Shown: one piece after another, positions 32,027 through 33,231 of the stretch | Position numbering within the stretch: the stretch's first letter is position 1 | Layout of the letters: every line of letters begins with the position of its first letter | Assembly (NCBI GenBank): GCA_032718475.1 | Contig: JAUCBJ010002812.1 | Coordinates: forward strand, 1-33,231 | Source: Nemertoderma westbladi | Taxonomy: Eukaryota; Xenacoelomorpha; Nemertodermatida; Nemertodermatidae | Direction of reading: 5' to 3' | DNA: 33,231 bases | The notes under the pieces: model-generated | The model's database searches: none | Seen by the model: only the letters and a program-made list of their open reading frames with translations | What the model was told of the DNA's origin: nothing | Position numbers and translations under genes: made by a program

Positions 32027-32385
32027 AGAGGGTGCGCGCCCCTATAGCAGGGGGTGCGCGCCCATATAGCAGGGGGTTTGCGCCCATATAGCAGGGGGTG
32101 CGCGCCCATATAGCAGGGGGTGCGCGCCCATATAGCAGGGGGTGCGCGCCCTTATAGCGGGGGGTGCGCGCCCATATAGCAGGGGGTGCGCGCCCCTATA
32201 GCAGGGGGTGCGCGCCCATATAGCAGGGGGTGCGCGCCCATATAGCAGGGGGTGCGCGCCCATATAGCAGAGGGTGCGCGCCCCTATAGCAGGGGGTGCG
32301 CGCCCATATAGCAGGGGGTGCGCGCCCATATAGCAGGGGGTGCGCGCCCATATAGCAGGGGGTGCGCGCCCATATAGCAGCGGGT
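32027..32385. repeat. 22-bp GC-rich tandem repeat, about 16 copies
   Basis: Units of GGGGGTGCGCGCCCATATAG plus CA repeat with few changes (CCCCTATA, a TTTGCGCC unit, a CTTATAGCGG unit). Each carries an alternating purine-pyrimidine TGCGCGC core. Three units make 66 bp, so long frames remain open on the minus strand without meaning. Confidence 0.95.
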
Positions 32386-33231
32386 GTAAAATTGATTGTA
32401 ATGTGAATAGATTATAGATATGTAATAACTACAGAAAAGTCTATAAAATATATTATACGGATCACTTTCCATTTCATATATGATAAGTTTAATGAATCAA
32501 CATCTTCGTTATTCTTAATATATTCACTGGAATCAGTTGCCTCCTTATCCAAAGGATTCCTTGATACAGGCAGCATTACCTGCCTGCACACAGACCCCGT
32601 TATGTAAATTAACTTACTGTATTTACGATTAAAGTTTATACCCGGAAATATTTACTACAATAAAACCACTATTTAGTTAGTTTTTTTTTAACTAACACAG
32701 GATGCATGGCAGGTGTTGTACTTGACTAGCCTAGGTAGGATTACCAACCCCAATCTGGGTAGATTTACGAATATATTTCAGTGTATTTGCGTTGGCAGAT
32801 AATGGAAGCTAAAGAGTGGCGGTAATTTATTTGTCTTCAAACTACACAGAAACAATCCCAATGAAACAAAGTCCGTATAAAAGCTATCGTGTCAACTTAA
32901 CAATGAATTAGTGAGATTTTATTTTACAACCGTAACGTCGGTTGTATTATATGAATCGTTTATTTAATTGTTACACATGTCGAAACGTTGTAATATCAAC
33001 ACAATTAAAACCTGTTTAAAATATATCCAAATATTTGTGAAAACGGGAGGACTAATGAAATGATGTGTTCTATAGATACGAGAGTTCCAGTACATTCTAG
33101 AAGGTTAGTTATTTTATAGTAATGGACTAATTAAACATATCTAATATTATAATAAATACAATTAATTAAGTATTGGTATTAACCATGTGATTGTTCCTAT
33201 TGAATGTCAGTATTAATTAGTAGAGCCACGG
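32386..33231. other. AT-rich DNA to the window end, nothing recognised
   Basis: No supported gene, RNA or repeat array is seen. Confidence 0.5.

Noticed and set aside
31918-32472. Minus-strand frames rich in GAHPLLYGRAPPAI
   Set aside because: They are products of the 22-bp repeat cycling through all three frames every 66 bp, with no other coding evidence.
24344-33231. Upstream exons encoding a Pointed (SAM-like) domain for the ETS gene
   Set aside because: No minus-strand frame here resembles the Pointed domain. Such exons, if any, lie outside the window.

Overview
This is a 33 kb piece of an animal (metazoan) nuclear genome, most likely an invertebrate. It is AT-rich, with one spliced gene carrying GT-AG introns and otherwise repeats and mobile-element debris. 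The gene encodes an ETS transcription factor of the ERG/FLI/FEV subfamily. I cannot place the species. The mix of APE-type LINEs, MITEs, tRNA-derived SINEs and long minisatellites is compatible with several marine invertebrate groups. There are no prokaryotic operons, no CRISPR array and no intact mobile-element gene.

Layout. Positions 1-4960 hold decayed LINE copies and a TTAA-flanked piggyBac-type MITE (938-1735). A nearly full-length but broken LINE lies on the minus strand (1819-4955) and shows an endonuclease domain followed by a reverse transcriptase. Positions 4960-10512 are unique-looking intergenic DNA with small repeats. Within it is a histone-type 3' stem-loop (8847-8862, minus) beside what looks like a decayed histone H4 gene. 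Positions 10513-21051 are a 10.5 kb array of a 63-bp satellite. A 5'-truncated LINE inserted once into this array, with a 10-bp target-site duplication, and was then copied together with its flanks to give three copies (12382, 15703, 19145). A second, independent short LINE insertion lies at 20641-20754.

The ETS gene occupies 22114-24343 on the minus strand. It has three coding exons whose splice phases join into a 277-residue protein with a complete ETS domain and no visible Pointed domain. Intron 1 carries six 87-bp repeats containing a small palindrome.

From 24778 to the end the DNA is repeat-rich intergenic sequence: a 69-bp minisatellite built from two related halves, a TA-flanked MITE with a 27-bp perfect palindrome, two SINEs of one family in opposite orientation with a 32-bp minisatellite between them, 15-bp and TATG-based arrays, and a 22-bp GC-rich array. 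Near the end (31012-31904) is the most unusual structure: an inverted-repeat, foldback-like element. Its arms carry mirrored arrays of a 15-bp CAATTG-centred repeat and an inverted pair of tRNA-like modules, and it is bounded by a 10-bp direct repeat.
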